Shown piece by piece: positions 32,096 to 32,446 of a DNA stretch of 32,446 bases (positions are counted from its first letter, which is position 1; the number at the start of each line of letters is the position of its first letter). The position numbers and the translations under genes were made by a program. The stretch covers positions 1 to 32,446 of the forward strand of contig DCGM01000038.1 in assembly GCA_002315255.1 (NCBI GenBank), in the 5' to 3' direction. The notes below the pieces were generated by a model, which did not search any database, had not been told where the DNA came from, and saw only the letters and a list, made by a program, of their open reading frames with translations. This DNA is from Lachnospiraceae bacterium UBA1778 (GTDB lineage Bacteria; Bacillota; Clostridia; Lachnospirales; Lachnospiraceae).

Positions 32096-32446
32096 TTATT
32101 TGAAATAACGGTCTAAGAAGCCCTTGAAAGCTTTGCCGTGGCGAGCTTCATCCTTCGCCATTTCATGAACGGTGTCATGGATCGCGTCAAGGTTTAAAGC
32201 TTTCGCACGTTTTGCGAGATCCAGCTTACCAGCGGTTGCGCCGTTTTCAGCTTCGACACGGACAGTCAGGTTCTGTTTCGTAGAATCAGAAACGACTTCA
32301 CCTAAAAGCTCAGCAAACTTCGCTGCATGCTCTGCCTCTTCAAAAGCAGCCTTCTCATAGTACATGCCGATCTCTGCGAGACCCTCACGGAAAGCCGCGC
32401 GGCTCATTGCGAGATACATACCGACTTCGCAGCACTCGCCGTTGAA
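32096..32446 (-). CDS. Rubrerythrin-like diiron protein, C-terminal part (starts beyond the right edge)
   Basis: Ferritin-like diiron domain of the rubrerythrin group, which detoxifies peroxide and oxygen in anaerobes. The visible 116 residues include NGECCEVGMYLAMSRAAFRE, EIGMYYEKAAFEEAEHAAKF and VHEMAKDEARHGKAFKGFLD, with the Glu and ExxH iron ligands of both helix pairs. The protein ends directly after the diiron domain, with no C-terminal rubredoxin, so any rubredoxin would lie upstream, as in clostridial reverse rubrerythrins. The window edge hides it. The frame is open through position 32446. A strong terminator follows. Confidence 0.88.
   Translation of the reverse strand, partial: FNGECCEVGMYLAMSRAAFREGLAEIGMYYEKAAFEEAEHAAKFAELLGEVVSDSTKQNLTVRVEAENGATAGKLDLAKRAKALNLDAIHDTVHEMAKDEARHGKAFKGFLDRYFK

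Overview
This window looks like chromosomal DNA of an anaerobic, low-to-mid GC Firmicute of the Clostridia, possibly a gut or rumen Lachnospiraceae-type organism. The lineage is an inference. It rests on NfnAB, a reverse-rubrerythrin-like protein, an xseA-xseB-ispA-dxs-tlyA-recN block, a tmRNA tag ending LALAA, strong Shine-Dalgarno sites and several TTG/GTG starts. Every gene I can support lies on the minus strand, so transcription runs from high to low coordinates.

Right part (32446 to about 20115): the 3' part of a rubrerythrin-like gene ends at a terminator. A near-consensus promoter then starts a long, tightly spaced run: ECF S component, small alarmone synthetase, Asp23/Gls24 protein, nusB, xseA, xseB, a prenyl diphosphate synthase, dxs, tlyA, recN, a MOFRL-type glycerate kinase and a membrane-anchored GH5 glycanase. 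The run ends at a strong terminator. It resembles the B. subtilis nusB-to-recN locus but lacks folD and argR, and no spoIVB-spo0A pair follows recN.

Middle (about 20110 to 14034): a three-gene unit encodes a 1199-residue surface protein, a single-span membrane protein with an outer beta-rich part, and an MscS-family channel. The surface protein has a signal peptide, a C-type-lectin-like region, seven InlB-type repeats, a helical region and a C-terminal membrane anchor. The candidate promoter has a perfect -35 hexamer and a -10 buried in a TA-dinucleotide tract, and it is followed by a leader of about 360 nt. This unit is the best candidate for something undescribed.

Next (about 13975 to 13558): ssrA (tmRNA) with its own promoter and terminator, followed by a DMT-type membrane transporter.

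Left part (12600 to 1): three tandem 26-27 bp repeats abut a good promoter. It precedes three consecutive, paralogous cytoplasmic esterase genes and then, with very short gaps, a membrane-anchored unknown protein, nfnA, nfnB, miaB, mutS, mutL and the 5' part of glnS. I see no terminator inside this run, so carbohydrate-esterase regulation could reach redox-balance and mismatch-repair genes. Several starts were moved from the longest open frame to the position served by a ribosome-binding site; each case is stated in its entry.
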